Part shown: positions 1 through 7,801 of the stretch, one piece after another
How the letters are laid out: every line of letters begins with the position of its first letter
Numbering within the stretch: the stretch's first letter is position 1
NCBI GenBank assembly: GCA_004335835.1
Contig: RWJK01000729.1
Span: 1-12,856 of the forward strand
Direction: 5' to 3'
Source: Scenedesmus sp. ARA3
Lineage: Eukaryota; Chlorophyta; Chlorophyceae; Sphaeropleales; Scenedesmaceae
Length of the DNA: 12,856 bases
The notes under the pieces: model-generated
Seen by the model: only the letters and a program-made list of their open reading frames with translations
What the model was told of the DNA's origin: nothing
The model's database searches: none
Translations under genes and position numbers: made by a program

Positions 1-60
<60 letters not shown>
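1..60. repeat. (CA)30 microsatellite
   Basis: Perfect CA dinucleotide repeat fills positions 1-60 and probably continues past the left edge. It alternates pyrimidine and purine and can adopt Z-form DNA. Confidence 0.98.
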
Positions 61-62
<2 letters not shown>

Positions 63-1018
63 CGAGCAGTGTACACTGATGTGCAGCGCGGTCTTGCTGC
101 ATTGACACGCGCCTGACCCCGCCCGGTGATGCAGTACATCCGCTACATCCTTGCGGTACAGCAGGCTCAACATAACTGGCATGCCCTCTACGGAGTGCAA
201 AACATGTGCATGAACATCTGCTGACTCTCACCTGGTCCCAAATTTTATAGTTAAAAAGGGTGAATGGTTTACACGCGGCATACAAAGAGCAGGTAGCAAC
301 CTTCCAGGCAATGCCGTGCATCAAGGCTACAACGTCTCTGCTCAAAACGCTTGCAAGCACCTAGCAGGTGTGATAAAACACTGCAACGATACGAGTGCTC
401 AGAAGACAACGCAAGTTGAAGAGTCCCTGTGAAAGATGCATTTCAACTCAGCAAGAGGATAGTATATCTGCCATAGGCCACAGCTCAGCACTTCATGCGT
501 TCATGATACCCCACACCTGTGTTCATACCAACTCACAACATGAACAAGAGCACCCCACAACATACAACACAGCACTTTAAAGGTTCATTCCAGTACTACA
601 ACTGAAGCGACAAAAAATGCCCTTAGGATATGACGCAACTTGCAAACTGTAGTGCTGGTCAACTGCACGGCTCAACAACTCCGCTGCTACGCAAATCAAG
701 TAATAACCTCCCAGGTTCCCAAGGCGTCCACTACTGCAGTTTGGGCCACAAGAAAGGCCTGTATTTCACAACATGCAAAACAGCACCTTACAGAAGCACT
801 TCACAAACGCAAGCAGCACTTCTGCATGCAACAACTAGCTAAGGGCATTCCAAAACAGCAGAGTTGGCCACTCTTTGAAACCTGGAGCTGCGTTGCAACA
901 ATCAAAACATGCAAGATGTACGCTGTACTGTTGGTAACCCACAACTCAAACAACTCTACTGTCGGAACCAGTAAGTAGCATCGCCACATTTCCCTGTTGA
1001 GGGCCACTGCGTGCAGCG
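61..1018. other. 3' flank of gene A, no gene seen
   Basis: No open frame with domain likeness was found on either strand. The plus strand is rich in A and C (many caac/acaac words), so the minus strand, which would be the 3' UTR of gene A, is rich in G and T. A CTCACC word at 228-233 looks like a reverse-strand donor (GGTGAG), but no recognisable exon adjoins it. The nearer part is probably the 3' UTR; its end is unknown. Confidence 0.5.
788..792 (-). terminator. Possible TGTAA polyadenylation signal of gene A
   Basis: TTACA on the plus strand reads TGTAA on the minus strand, 227 nt past the gene A stop. TGTAA is the usual poly(A) signal of chlorophycean green algae. A pentamer occurs often by chance, and the lineage is itself inferred, so this is only a candidate. 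Confidence 0.25.
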
Positions 1019-1100
1019 CTACTTGCTGGTTATCGCTGTGTTGATTGTGACATAGGCCCTGTACTCAGCTCCCCCAACTCCCTTTGTTGTCGCCACATAC
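1019..1100 (-). CDS. Gene A exon 11: domain 6, closing strands and stop
   Basis: This 82-nt exon covers residues 664-689 and a TAG stop. It reads Y-V-A-T-T-K-G, then A-E-Y-R-A-Y-V-T-I-N-T, and ends T-S-K. The acceptor is GGCCCACAG (phase 2 entry). The call is supported by the gene B exon 11440-11521, which has exactly the same length, the same entry phase, 11 of 26 identical residues and a matching S-N-K end. The protein stops directly after the last strand, with no transmembrane or GPI-type tail. Confidence 0.78.
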
Positions 1101-1330
1101 CTGTGGGCCAAGGATAGTCAGCGAAAGCAAGGTCAGCTAGCAGAGCGTTCAACAATGCATTGAAGCACAGAGGCATCACGTCTGACATGACTCAGTTGCC
1201 TGACATGATCACTGGACAACTAAGACGGATTTTCACGTTTGTGTTTGTGGCATGTGGCTCGGATCAACACAATGCAGTTGTGTACCTGTGCCGCCTCTAT
1301 GGCGTGATAGGTATGCTGATGGTGGTGTAG

Positions 1331-1364
<34 letters not shown>

Positions 1365-4300
1365 GCCGCTGCCGTTGATGCTGCTACTGCTGCTGCTGCC
1401 GCAGCTGCTCCTGCTGCTTGTACTTGTATCCCTGCATCTGCCACAACAGCCACAAACACTGCCACATATACCTGCTGCTGTGGCTGCCGGTTCCTGTGCT
1501 TTCTTTCAAAGACGGCACACCTGTACTGGTCTGTTATGGTTGTCGGCGCAAAGCGGTCTGTGTAGAGGCTGTAGATGAGGTAAGAGCCCGTGCTGTCGAC
1601 AGTTAGGTTGCCCCAGTTCCCCCGGAACCTCTCCACACTGAGCAGCCTCAGGCCTCCAGCCGGCAGGTCATTCTTTAACACGTCAACTGCGAGCGAGTAC
1701 GTGAAGCCCGGTGGCGAAATGCCGTTGAAGGTGTCATCCTGCAGCTGCGGCTCGATGAATTGTGCGGCTGCAGGCAACAATGGGCATCACAAACAGACAG
1801 CACAGGTGCCGAGAATTCAGCGCAGCCGCATATGAAGGGTTGCTCAGAAGATGTCATGCACCAGCATGCTTGCATGGCTGGTGTTGGTGGCGATTTACGG
1901 AGCCTAGCTATTAACAGGCCATGTATCAATTGCTGTAGCAGTACTGAGGCAGTTCGAAGGCCCTGAAGTCAGCAGGGGGTGATTTATGCACCCAGCCTGA
2001 CTTGGGCCAGCAAGCCAATGGGGTAAGGGTGACACCCGCCCAGGCTGCCTGCCTGGGGCTTGCTGTGGGAATTGGGAGAGCTAAGAAACATGTTTGGGCA
2101 CTTGTATCAATTGATACGGTGGCAGGCAAAGGGTTAAGCCAGCTCCAGCACCAGCATACACTGAGGCGCAGGAATGCGCACAAATGCTGCTAGCCCAGAA
2201 CCAACCTGCAGCACACCGGCGCAGTGTGCTAGCTGCACTATGCTCACTGTACAGTGATAGAAGGCCATGCAAGAATTGACATCACCAGGCATGCATGCTG
2301 GCAGCTGCGATGCTTGCCAGGAATTTTTGCTCGTTGCTTTTGTTCAAATAGGTGCTGCCTGTGATATGTGCTTGGCCAAGCATCACACAGGCGCGTTACC
2401 ATGACACTGGTCTTCATGCTCAATGTGCACGTGTTGTGGTTTTGGATGGTAGAGTACTTACTCACCAACGTTTACAGTGGCTGTGGTGGAATGTTGCACC
2501 CCTCTGGCATCCTCGTTTGTGTAGTTTATGGTCATGGTGTAGCTTGGGCCCCTGTAGCAACATCAGCCATCCCACAGCAGAAGTACACTGACCAAATGAG
2601 CTGATGAGCGGATGCAGCATAGTGATGTAGTGAGGCGTTTGAGCGGATGCAGCATAGTGATGTAGTGAGGCGTTTGAGCAGACAAACGACTAATGCACAA
2701 GATCATGCCCTTTCGCAACCAAGTGTGGCTGCGCCATTAAGACACCACTTGGCCCATGCAAGAGCAGTGCTGGTCGTCTCATAGTGCCATGCATACACGC
2801 AGACTTGGTGTGGCTTGCACATATGTGCGTATTTATGCATACACGAAGAAACTACATATCATTTGGAATGCAGACTTGCTGTACACTTGCAGGCTGATAA
2901 ACCTGATGTCTGATTCAGGCAGCCAGGCAGGCAGGCAGGCGAGGTTTTTGGTTCAGCCGTCTTGCAGTGAACATGCATGGCAAGGGCTGGGTATCCTGGC
3001 ACACAGAGCTGCAGCGTTTTCGCCGCTTGTGTTTGTACTAGCAGCATGTCAAAAGGGGGTGTGCAATGACTGCAGCTGTCCCTGCCATCACCTGTATTGC
3101 ATCAATTGGTAGAAGAATTTGTTGTTGTCCATTACAAGATAGCCTTCGGTGCTGCTTCGACGGTAGCTGACGATCTTGAGGCCCTTGCCCTGATCATTGG
3201 CCAGCACATCAAGCACGGTGGGCGGCAGGTTGCCGTTGATGTCCAGAGCCAGGCTGTAGTTATCTGCAATGGCCGCCCATTGCTCGCCCGCTGTGCAACA
3301 TAACAAGGCAAGGCAAGGCAACTGAGCCAGCGCCAGAGGCAAGATTGTACATATGTGTGCGCACGTGTGCGCTGCTGCAAAGCTAGGAAGCCTGCGCATG
3401 GGCCTGAATGCAGCACAGCCAGGTCCTGAGGCATGCAGGCTCCATGCAGCCTGGCCAGGGAGGCTTGATGCTGCCCGCCAGACATGCTGCTGTTGCCTGC
3501 CATGCGGCCTGCCACTGGGCTGAGGCTGACTATGCACCCAATGCACTGCAACAGCCTGTTGCATGCCTATCATGTAGACACATCACCTGTGTCCTGCAAG
3601 GCGCTGGCATTTCACAGTGGCTGCCTCAAAGAACAGCTGCTGTGATCGCTTGCTGCTGCACGCCCGCCAAACTAGCAAAGATGGTGCCAGGACCCACATG
3701 TAACTATCCTCTCAGAACAAAACCTGCAGTCGTCCTGTCAGTAAAGCAATTGCAAATGCTAGCTAGGCTGTTGCCCTGCTAGGCTTGCGATGCAGCTTAA
3801 GGCAGCTCATGGTGCGGTGTTACTCACGGCCTTTGATCTCCACGTCCACAAGTGCGGTGTTGCACTCATTGATTGGGGAAAACCCACACAGAAGGTACTT
3901 GAATTTGTCTGTGAATGTAGTGCCGTCGAAGGACTTCGCAAGACGGTACTCAATGCCTTGGGACCCGTCCGGCATGGTTGCTGTGATGGTGGCATTTCCC
4001 TGCATGTCACTTGCTGGCTTCCTGAATGCCAAGCTCTCAATGTACACCCCTCCAGCCATTGCTTTAAGGTCGTTATCCATCACACGCAGCACCCAGTTGC
4101 TGTCTGTGCTGCCCACTGCAAGTTCAAACTGGTACTTGTCGTCCCTCGCCTGAATCATTGGGACCGGGCGGCCTGCTCTCGAGCAAAAGGCAGCAGGCAG
4201 GAGACAGCTGCAGCTGTGGTATCCACTGCAAGCACAGCAACCATCATAGTGCGCCAGCAAACCCTCCAGCAGGCCAGCAGGTTAGAACAGCCCAAACATA

Positions 4301-6821
4301 ATTGTTCAGCAGTCCGGCGCTCGTAATTGCAGAAGAATCATGACGGTGATGCACATGCAACTTTGCAACAACCCATGGGCTGGTCCATACTACGCAGCAT
4401 CAAACACAGCAATCTCTGGCCTACAACACACTGGCGTGTGTTCAAAGCTCCCTCCAAAGGGTTCGCAACAAGCCACAGTGGGCACTCACCTACTGCAACC
4501 TTCACAGTCGCAAAAGCAGACTGCTCCCTTGCGTCAAGAATGCTGTAACTGAACGTCTTGACATAGGGCGATCCGTAGTATGTGGCGGTGTACAGTATGC
4601 CTTGCTGGTCGCCGGTAGGCTGCACACTGCCTTGCAGGGTTGACCCAGGTGGGTAAGGTGCGGCGCTGACCACCTTTAGAGCGCCGTTGCCGCGGTCATT
4701 GGACAACACGTCCAACACGTTGCTGAATCTGACGCCAGCAACATCGTTGGGAGGGGTGACGCTGTAGAGGTCGTTTGTGGCAGCCGGTGGGGGATCGTAC
4801 CCTGCATCAGCCAGTGGGCAGGGCATTCATTGGTGGTGAGCATTGCTGGAATGCCGCGCCTACAGCGGAATGGCAGCTTAATTTTCCTCTGGGTGACTGG
4901 CACAGTCATGGCTTGTTGGTACTTGACATGAAGTGGCTGCCAATCTGCACCTACTGCAATCCAGCAAAATGCATGCAAGGTGTGGTGTAGCTACATTGTG
5001 TTCAGCCTATGCGTAGAGCTCTGTGCTTATTTTTGTCAGTGTCAGCCAGATCAGTGAGGGACAAAACCACAACAGCAAAATGTGTGCGGCATACTGATCA
5101 GCTCATGAGCTCTGCTGCAACAGTCACGCAGCAGATGACAGGGACTCACTGATGCGCACCACCACGCGTGCCTTTCTTGCTGTTTTGCCACCATTGTTTG
5201 TCACATTGTACCAGAACCTGTCATTGATGTCGAGGCCAGAATACCTTGGAACCCTGCACATTCAGAGATTGCTTTCAGGAAATAGCATTTCGGAACCTGC
5301 TGTATCTTCACGCAATGACGAGCTGTGGCAGAAAGACAGCCGTGCTTCTGCAGAGCACCATTGAGATGCAATGCGCTGGCAGTGCAACACAGCCAGCAGT
5401 CGCGTGGACATATCACTCATGCCATGTCGAACAGCGGCATTCGCTGCTACACTGGGCGGTTGCCCGGAATATTCGTGACACCCAAGGCATACGCCGTTGC
5501 GGGCCATGTTGCGCTTCTTGTCAATACCCTTGAATAGCGAATGCATGGTTTGCAGCGGCACAGCCTACACATGCACTAGAACGAGTCCAGGCTGCTTCCC
5601 TTGTAAGCTGGTGTATAACACAATGCAGCGTAACCGTTACTTCAAGCTGAAGCTGCCACGCGGGCACGCCTCACGTGTAGGTGATGGACTTCCTGTCAGC
5701 GCTGATGGAGGGTGTGCCAGCCAGGGGTGCTGACGTGTCAAGGCCCATGATCTGCAACTCGGTGCCCGGCGCCTGCCCTTCCGTGTCGTTTGCCAGCACA
5801 TCCAGCTGCTTGGTCACAGTGCTTCCAGCAGAATCCACCTTGAACCAATAGTTGTCGGCTTTAGGAGTCAGTGGGTTAGGAGCAGGGTCAGGGAGTGCAT
5901 CTGCATGTTGCCGCGGCAGCAGGCGGCACGTAGACAACAGTGCAGATGCCGCAGCAGGTGTCAGCATCACGGGCGCTGCTCCGGAGCAGCAGAGTGGCGG
6001 CTATGTGTACACACGTCCCAGGAAGGGCTAGGTTGCAGACATTTTTTTATCACCAGCATGCTGTTTGGCTTACAACTCTGCAACAGCTTGACAGTGTGCA
6101 ACGGTGTAGGCCATGCATCGCCTACTTTGAAACACCTGATACCTGCAAAGCAGGCAATGGTGTAGGCCAGGTGCCAGCCAAACACATATCAAAACTATGC
6201 AGAGTAGTTTGCAGGGACATAAATCACTCGTTGACTCCCCAGGAGGGTGATGTTGCCGGTGCAACCTGTATGTTGTAACAGCTGTAGCATGGCACAATGC
6301 AGAACGTAAATAGTTCCTCAATTGCTGACAGCACCAGCGAATGTATTAGACAGCCTGCCAGGCGACATAGTTTTGCAAGAGCTGTCACCAGATGGGGCTG
6401 GCTGACTATGGACAAGGATACTCTCAGCACTTACCGACTGCAACCCTAACTATTGCAGTGGCTGTCTTGGACAAATCTCCCCTGTTTGCAACAGTGTACC
6501 TGCAGGATGTGTAGCACACACCCAGTTGCTTAAGCCAGCTATTGAGCAGCTACTTGACATGCTGTGTCGTGTTGCAATTGGCTATGTAGCAGGACAGATC
6601 AATGATATCTGTGTGCACATCCCTTTGAGAGCTGTGGTGTGAAAGCTTACTGGGTAACCCAATCGCACGCCATCACAAGGGAAACGGTTCAGCACCCCTT
6701 TATGCACTCTGCTGTTGAGAACAACTGCCTGTCAGCTGGCATGCCAGGGGCGCCTGTGCTCGACAGTGGGTTTTGTTCCTGCAGCTGGCACTACAACAGA
6801 ATATTCATTCCGCCTGCAGTG

Positions 6822-6853
<32 letters not shown>

Positions 6854-7594
6854 ATATGGTTCTGCCAAAGATTGAGCAGCTGCCTTCCAAGCAACATGGA
6901 GTGCCGTCACCGTCAGGCAGCACTCTGTCCAACTCACTTAAACGTGTCGATGACTTTCCTTCCATCGTATCCTTTGATGTGATACTCGAGGTTGTAGTCT
7001 GTCATTGTGATGGCGCCATAGTTGCCGGAAAAGGTGGTTAGGCCTTTGATGATGATCTCACGAGTACCATCAGCACGCTGGCTTGGGTAGTCATTGCTTA
7101 GCACCTCCAGCGTGGCATGGAAGGGCTTGCCTCTGGACGCCTGGAGTTTGTAGACGTCAGTGTGCGCAACAGGCCACCAGCCTGTGGCTCCAGCGGTGAT
7201 GTTGGCACTGGCAGCTGCAAGGCAGCGTGTACCACGTGAGCAGCAGCACACAAAGAACCCAGGTGAAAGGGGTGCAGCCACAGGGAACCAAAAGGTGTGT
7301 TAAAGGACGAATCAGGTAAACGTAAAAGGAAAGGAACTGTACTGAGAACAGAATGCAGTTTGCTGCAGTTGCACATGAATGACAATGCTGTCCTGGGCCA
7401 CAGCTCTCTATGCAATACCGTCTGACGGTTGACACATCACACGCAATTGTGAGCGGTTTGACTTCACCTGTTTCTGCCGGCGCTTCTGATTCTGGGTCAG
7501 CAGCAGCGTGCGCTGCCACGCACAGCCACAGCATGCCCAGCAGCAGCAGCAGGCCGCGCATGGCAGACAGCTTGAGTTTCGTGGCGCTCTTCAT
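1019..7594 (-). CDS. Gene A: secreted protein with six tandem Big_9/cadherin-like Ig domains (11 exons)
   Basis: The spliced model joins 11 exons into 2070 nt, giving 689 residues and a TAG stop. All donors are GT and all acceptors AG. Domains by residue are: signal peptide 1 to about 28, D1 about 55-156, D2 158-266, D3 268-370, D4 372-485, D5 487-580 and D6 582-689. The repeated motif is D-V-L-x-N-D, at 79-84 (EVLSND), 190-195, 297-302, 513-518 and 609-614, with the variant V-M-D-N-D at 401-405. It is followed by a Y-T/Y-x strand and usually an A-T-V-x-V closing strand, as in bacterial Ig-like Big_9 or cadherin-like repeats. Sequons are N47, N248, N430, N561 and N634. No hydrophobic C-terminal segment is present, so a soluble secreted or matrix protein is inferred. 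Bacterial surface proteins with this fold act in adhesion; the role here is unknown. A paralog, gene B, lies upstream on the same strand. Individual exon ends are my calls and lack transcript support. Confidence 0.82.
1220..1520 (-). other. Last intron of gene A, read-through open frame (possible alternative 3' end)
   Basis: From the exon 10 donor at 1520 the domain 6 frame stays open for about 100 codons to a stop at 1220. It reads C-A-V-F-E-R-K-H-R-N-R-Q, then a valine-rich stretch, then a long poly-Ala run coded by the CAG tract read as GCA. The matching intron of gene B is also open and shares H-R-N-R-Q. If the intron is retained, the domain loses its final strand and gains a homopolymeric tail. 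The splice to exon 11 is still the main model; this is a possible isoform. Confidence 0.35.
1333..1419. repeat. CTG trinucleotide tract, 10 pure units then interrupted
   Basis: Positions 1333-1362 hold ten uninterrupted CTG units. The tract continues to about 1419 with CCG, CTA, CTC and TTG variants. It lies in the last intron of gene A and reads as CAG/GCA on the transcribed sense strand. It sits at the same gene position as the longer tract of gene B at 11921-12030. Confidence 0.95.
1521..1767 (-). CDS. Gene A exon 10: domain 6, first part
   Basis: This 247-nt exon covers residues 581-663. It carries L-A-V-D-V-L-K-N-D-L-P-A-G (606-618), then L-R-L-L-S-V-E-R and the sequon N634-L-T. It ends T-I-T-D-Q-Y before the split Arg codon. 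The acceptor is TTGCCTGCAG (phase 1) and the donor is GTACAG|GTGTGCC (phase 2). The paralogous exon 12204-12450 has the same length and the aligned pattern D-V-L-x-N-D-x-P-x-G-x-L-R-L-x-x-V-E. The frame stays open past the donor into the intron (see the read-through feature). Confidence 0.82.
2466..2551 (-). CDS. Gene A exon 9: domain 5, closing strands
   Basis: This 86-nt exon covers residues 553-580. It reads Y-T-M-T-I-N-Y-T-N-E-D-A-R-G and ends T-T-A-T-V-N-V. N561-Y-T is a sequon. The acceptor is TTGCTACAG (phase 2) and the donor is GTTG|GTGAGTAAG (phase 1). The gene B exon at 12671-12756 has the same length and matches it at 14 of 28 residues, including the shared T-T-A-T-V-N-V end. Confidence 0.82.
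2606..2675. repeat. 35-bp perfect tandem duplication
   Basis: The 35-bp unit at 2606-2640, starting gagcggatgcagcatagtga, is repeated exactly at 2641-2675. A partial third copy (gagc) follows. It lies in the intron between gene A exons 8 and 9, close to exon 9. It looks like a recent slippage or replication duplication. Confidence 0.95.
2817..2828. repeat. 12-bp perfect palindrome
   Basis: GCACATATGTGC is a perfect palindrome in the intron between exons 8 and 9 of gene A. No function is evident. Confidence 0.6.
2925..2941. repeat. Short (CAGG)n tetranucleotide tract
   Basis: About four caggcagg-type units lie in the intron between gene A exons 8 and 9. A similar short (AAGGC)3 run lies at about 3304-3319, just upstream (in gene sense) of exon 8, close to its acceptor. 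Confidence 0.75.
3092..3290 (-). CDS. Gene A exon 8: domain 5, first part
   Basis: This exon covers residues 486-552. It reads D-N-Y-S-L-A-L-D-I-N-G-N, then T-V-L-D-V-L-A-N-D-Q-G-K-G (510-522), L-K-I-V-S-Y and F-F-Y-Q-L-M-Q-Y. The donor is ATACAG|GTGATGG (phase 2). The acceptor at GTTGCACAG is preferred. A second in-frame phase 1 acceptor, CATTGCAG (exon end 3263), would shorten the linker by nine residues and also fits, so the 5' boundary is less certain than the 3' one. Confidence 0.78.
3349..3372. repeat. 24-bp alternating purine-pyrimidine tract
   Basis: The segment alternates purine and pyrimidine at every position and contains GCGCAC-GT-GTGCGC, a 6-bp inverted repeat. It lies in the intron upstream of exon 8 and is a Z-DNA or cruciform candidate. 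Confidence 0.6.
3828..4172 (-). CDS. Gene A exon 7: complete, divergent domain 4
   Basis: This 345-nt exon covers residues 371-486 and is the longest and most divergent domain. The family motif is reduced to R-V-M-D-N-D (400-405). It still has the G-I-E-Y-R strand, T-F-T-D-K-F-K-Y (456-463) and a closing A-L-V-D-V-E-I-K-G. It holds two cysteines, C466 and C474, nine positions apart in the last hairpin; no other domain has such a pair. N430-A-T is a sequon. The acceptor is GAGAGCAG and the donor is GGCC|GTGAGTAA, both phase 1. Confidence 0.8.
4490..4801 (-). CDS. Gene A exon 6: complete domain 3 in one exon
   Basis: This 312-nt exon covers residues 267-371 and holds a whole domain without the internal intron found in D1, D2, D5 and D6. 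It has a Pro-rich entry (P270-P272), then V-L-D-V-L-S-N-D-R-G-N-G (295-306), L-K-V-V-S, G-I-L-Y-T-A-T, K-T-F-S-Y-S-I-L-D and A-T-V-K-V-A-V. No N-glycosylation sequon is present. The acceptor is TGATGCAG and the donor is GTAG|GTGAGTGC, both phase 1. Either the internal intron was lost here or D3 and D4 keep the older state. Confidence 0.83.
5150..5253 (-). CDS. Gene A exon 5: domain 2, closing strands
   Basis: This 104-nt exon covers residues 233-266. It reads P-R-Y-S-G-L-D-I-N-D-R-F-W-Y-N-V-T-N, where the G-x-D-x-N-D-x-F-x-Y pattern is the standard turn before the penultimate strand of Big_9-like domains. It ends with K-A-R-V-V-V-R-I. N248-V-T is a glycosylation sequon. The acceptor is TGTGCAG and the donor is CATCA|GTGAGTCCC. 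Entry is phase 2 and exit is phase 1. Confidence 0.8.
5675..5900 (-). CDS. Gene A exon 4: domain 2, first part
   Basis: This exon covers residues 157-232. It opens with a proline-rich linker (P160, P162, P164, P166, P169) and continues with a D-N-Y-W-F-K strand and the best family motif of the gene, L-D-V-L-A-N-D (189-195). It ends with S-I-S-A-D-R-K-S-I-T-Y-T, the strand typical of Big_9 repeats. The acceptor is ACATGCAG (phase 1) and the donor is ACCTACAC|GTGAGGC (phase 2). The split falls earlier in the domain than in D1, D5 and D6, so exon 5 is correspondingly longer. Confidence 0.82.
6102..6173. repeat. Short near-identical duplicate in intron 3
   Basis: Two copies of gcaa[c/t]ggtgtaggcca lie about 56 bp apart in the intron between domains 1 and 2. 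In gene sense both read GCCTACACC, which would code A-Y-T. The same word occurs in the gene B exon at 12671-12756. Confidence 0.6.
6435..6499 (-). CDS. Gene A exon 3: domain 1, closing strands
   Basis: This small 65-nt exon covers residues 136-156 plus split codons at each end. It reads Y-T-V-A-N-R-G-D and then T-A-T-A-I-V-R-V-A-V, the usual last strands of this repeat class. The acceptor is CTGCAG (phase 2 entry) and the donor is GTCG|GTAAGTGC (phase 1 exit). Exons 2 and 3 together are 342 nt, a multiple of three, so the domain is a symmetric 1-1 module. Confidence 0.8.
6823..6852. repeat. (CTG)10 tract in intron 2 of gene A
   Basis: Ten pure CTG units lie in the intron between exons 2 and 3, starting about 85 nt from the donor. 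The transcribed sense strand reads CAG, the same orientation as the other two tracts in the window. Confidence 0.95.
6938..7214 (-). CDS. Gene A exon 2: domain 1, first part
   Basis: This exon covers residues 43-135. A short linker with sequon N47-I-T comes first, followed by the motif E-V-L-S-N-D at 79-84. Next are an I-I-I-K-G-L strand, a G-x-x-G-A-I-T-M turn and strand, and the ending D-T-F-K. The acceptor is CCTTGCAG (phase 1 entry) and the donor is TTTAA|GTGAGT (phase 2 exit). The domain is completed by exon 3. Identification as a Big_9/cadherin-like repeat rests on the motif order and on the match to the other five domains of this gene. Confidence 0.8.
7468..7594 (-). CDS. Gene A exon 1: start codon and signal peptide
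   Basis: This exon encodes residues 1-42 and the first base of codon 43. The N-terminus is basic (K2, K6, K8, R13) and leads into the hydrophobic core LLLLLGMLWLCVAAHA, with a likely cleavage after AHA or AHAA. An acidic, Pro/Ala/Glu-rich stretch follows. This is a classic secretory signal peptide. The ATG at 7592-7594 is preceded in frame by TAA at 7622-7624, only 30 nt upstream, so translation cannot start earlier unless a 5' intron intervenes. A second ATG at codon 12 would still leave a signal peptide. The exon ends at a GTGAAG donor (GAAACAG|GTGAAG), phase 1. Confidence 0.85.
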
Positions 7595-7801
7595 GCCCCT
7601 GCGGGGTTCCTTGCAAGGTTGTTAGACTGCAGTCAGCAGCAGCCAGCAACAGGTAGGGCGCAGTGCAGCAGTGGGCAGAGCAGCATCCGCATCCAGGGGC
7701 AGCGCACCATGTGGCTGTGGGAGCATGTACGCAGCGCATACTGCACACATGCATCTGCATGCTATCACTCTGTTACCATACACAACATTCTGCGCGCATG
7801 G

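Noticed and set aside
1252..1578. Plus-strand leucine-rich open frame
   Set aside because: It is the antisense reading of the CTG tract and gene A exon 10, with no domain likeness.
4338..4489. Extension of the domain 3 frame past its donor
   Set aside because: The GTGAGTGC donor follows directly after the closing strand. The extension has no repeat motif, and the next exon is phase-compatible.
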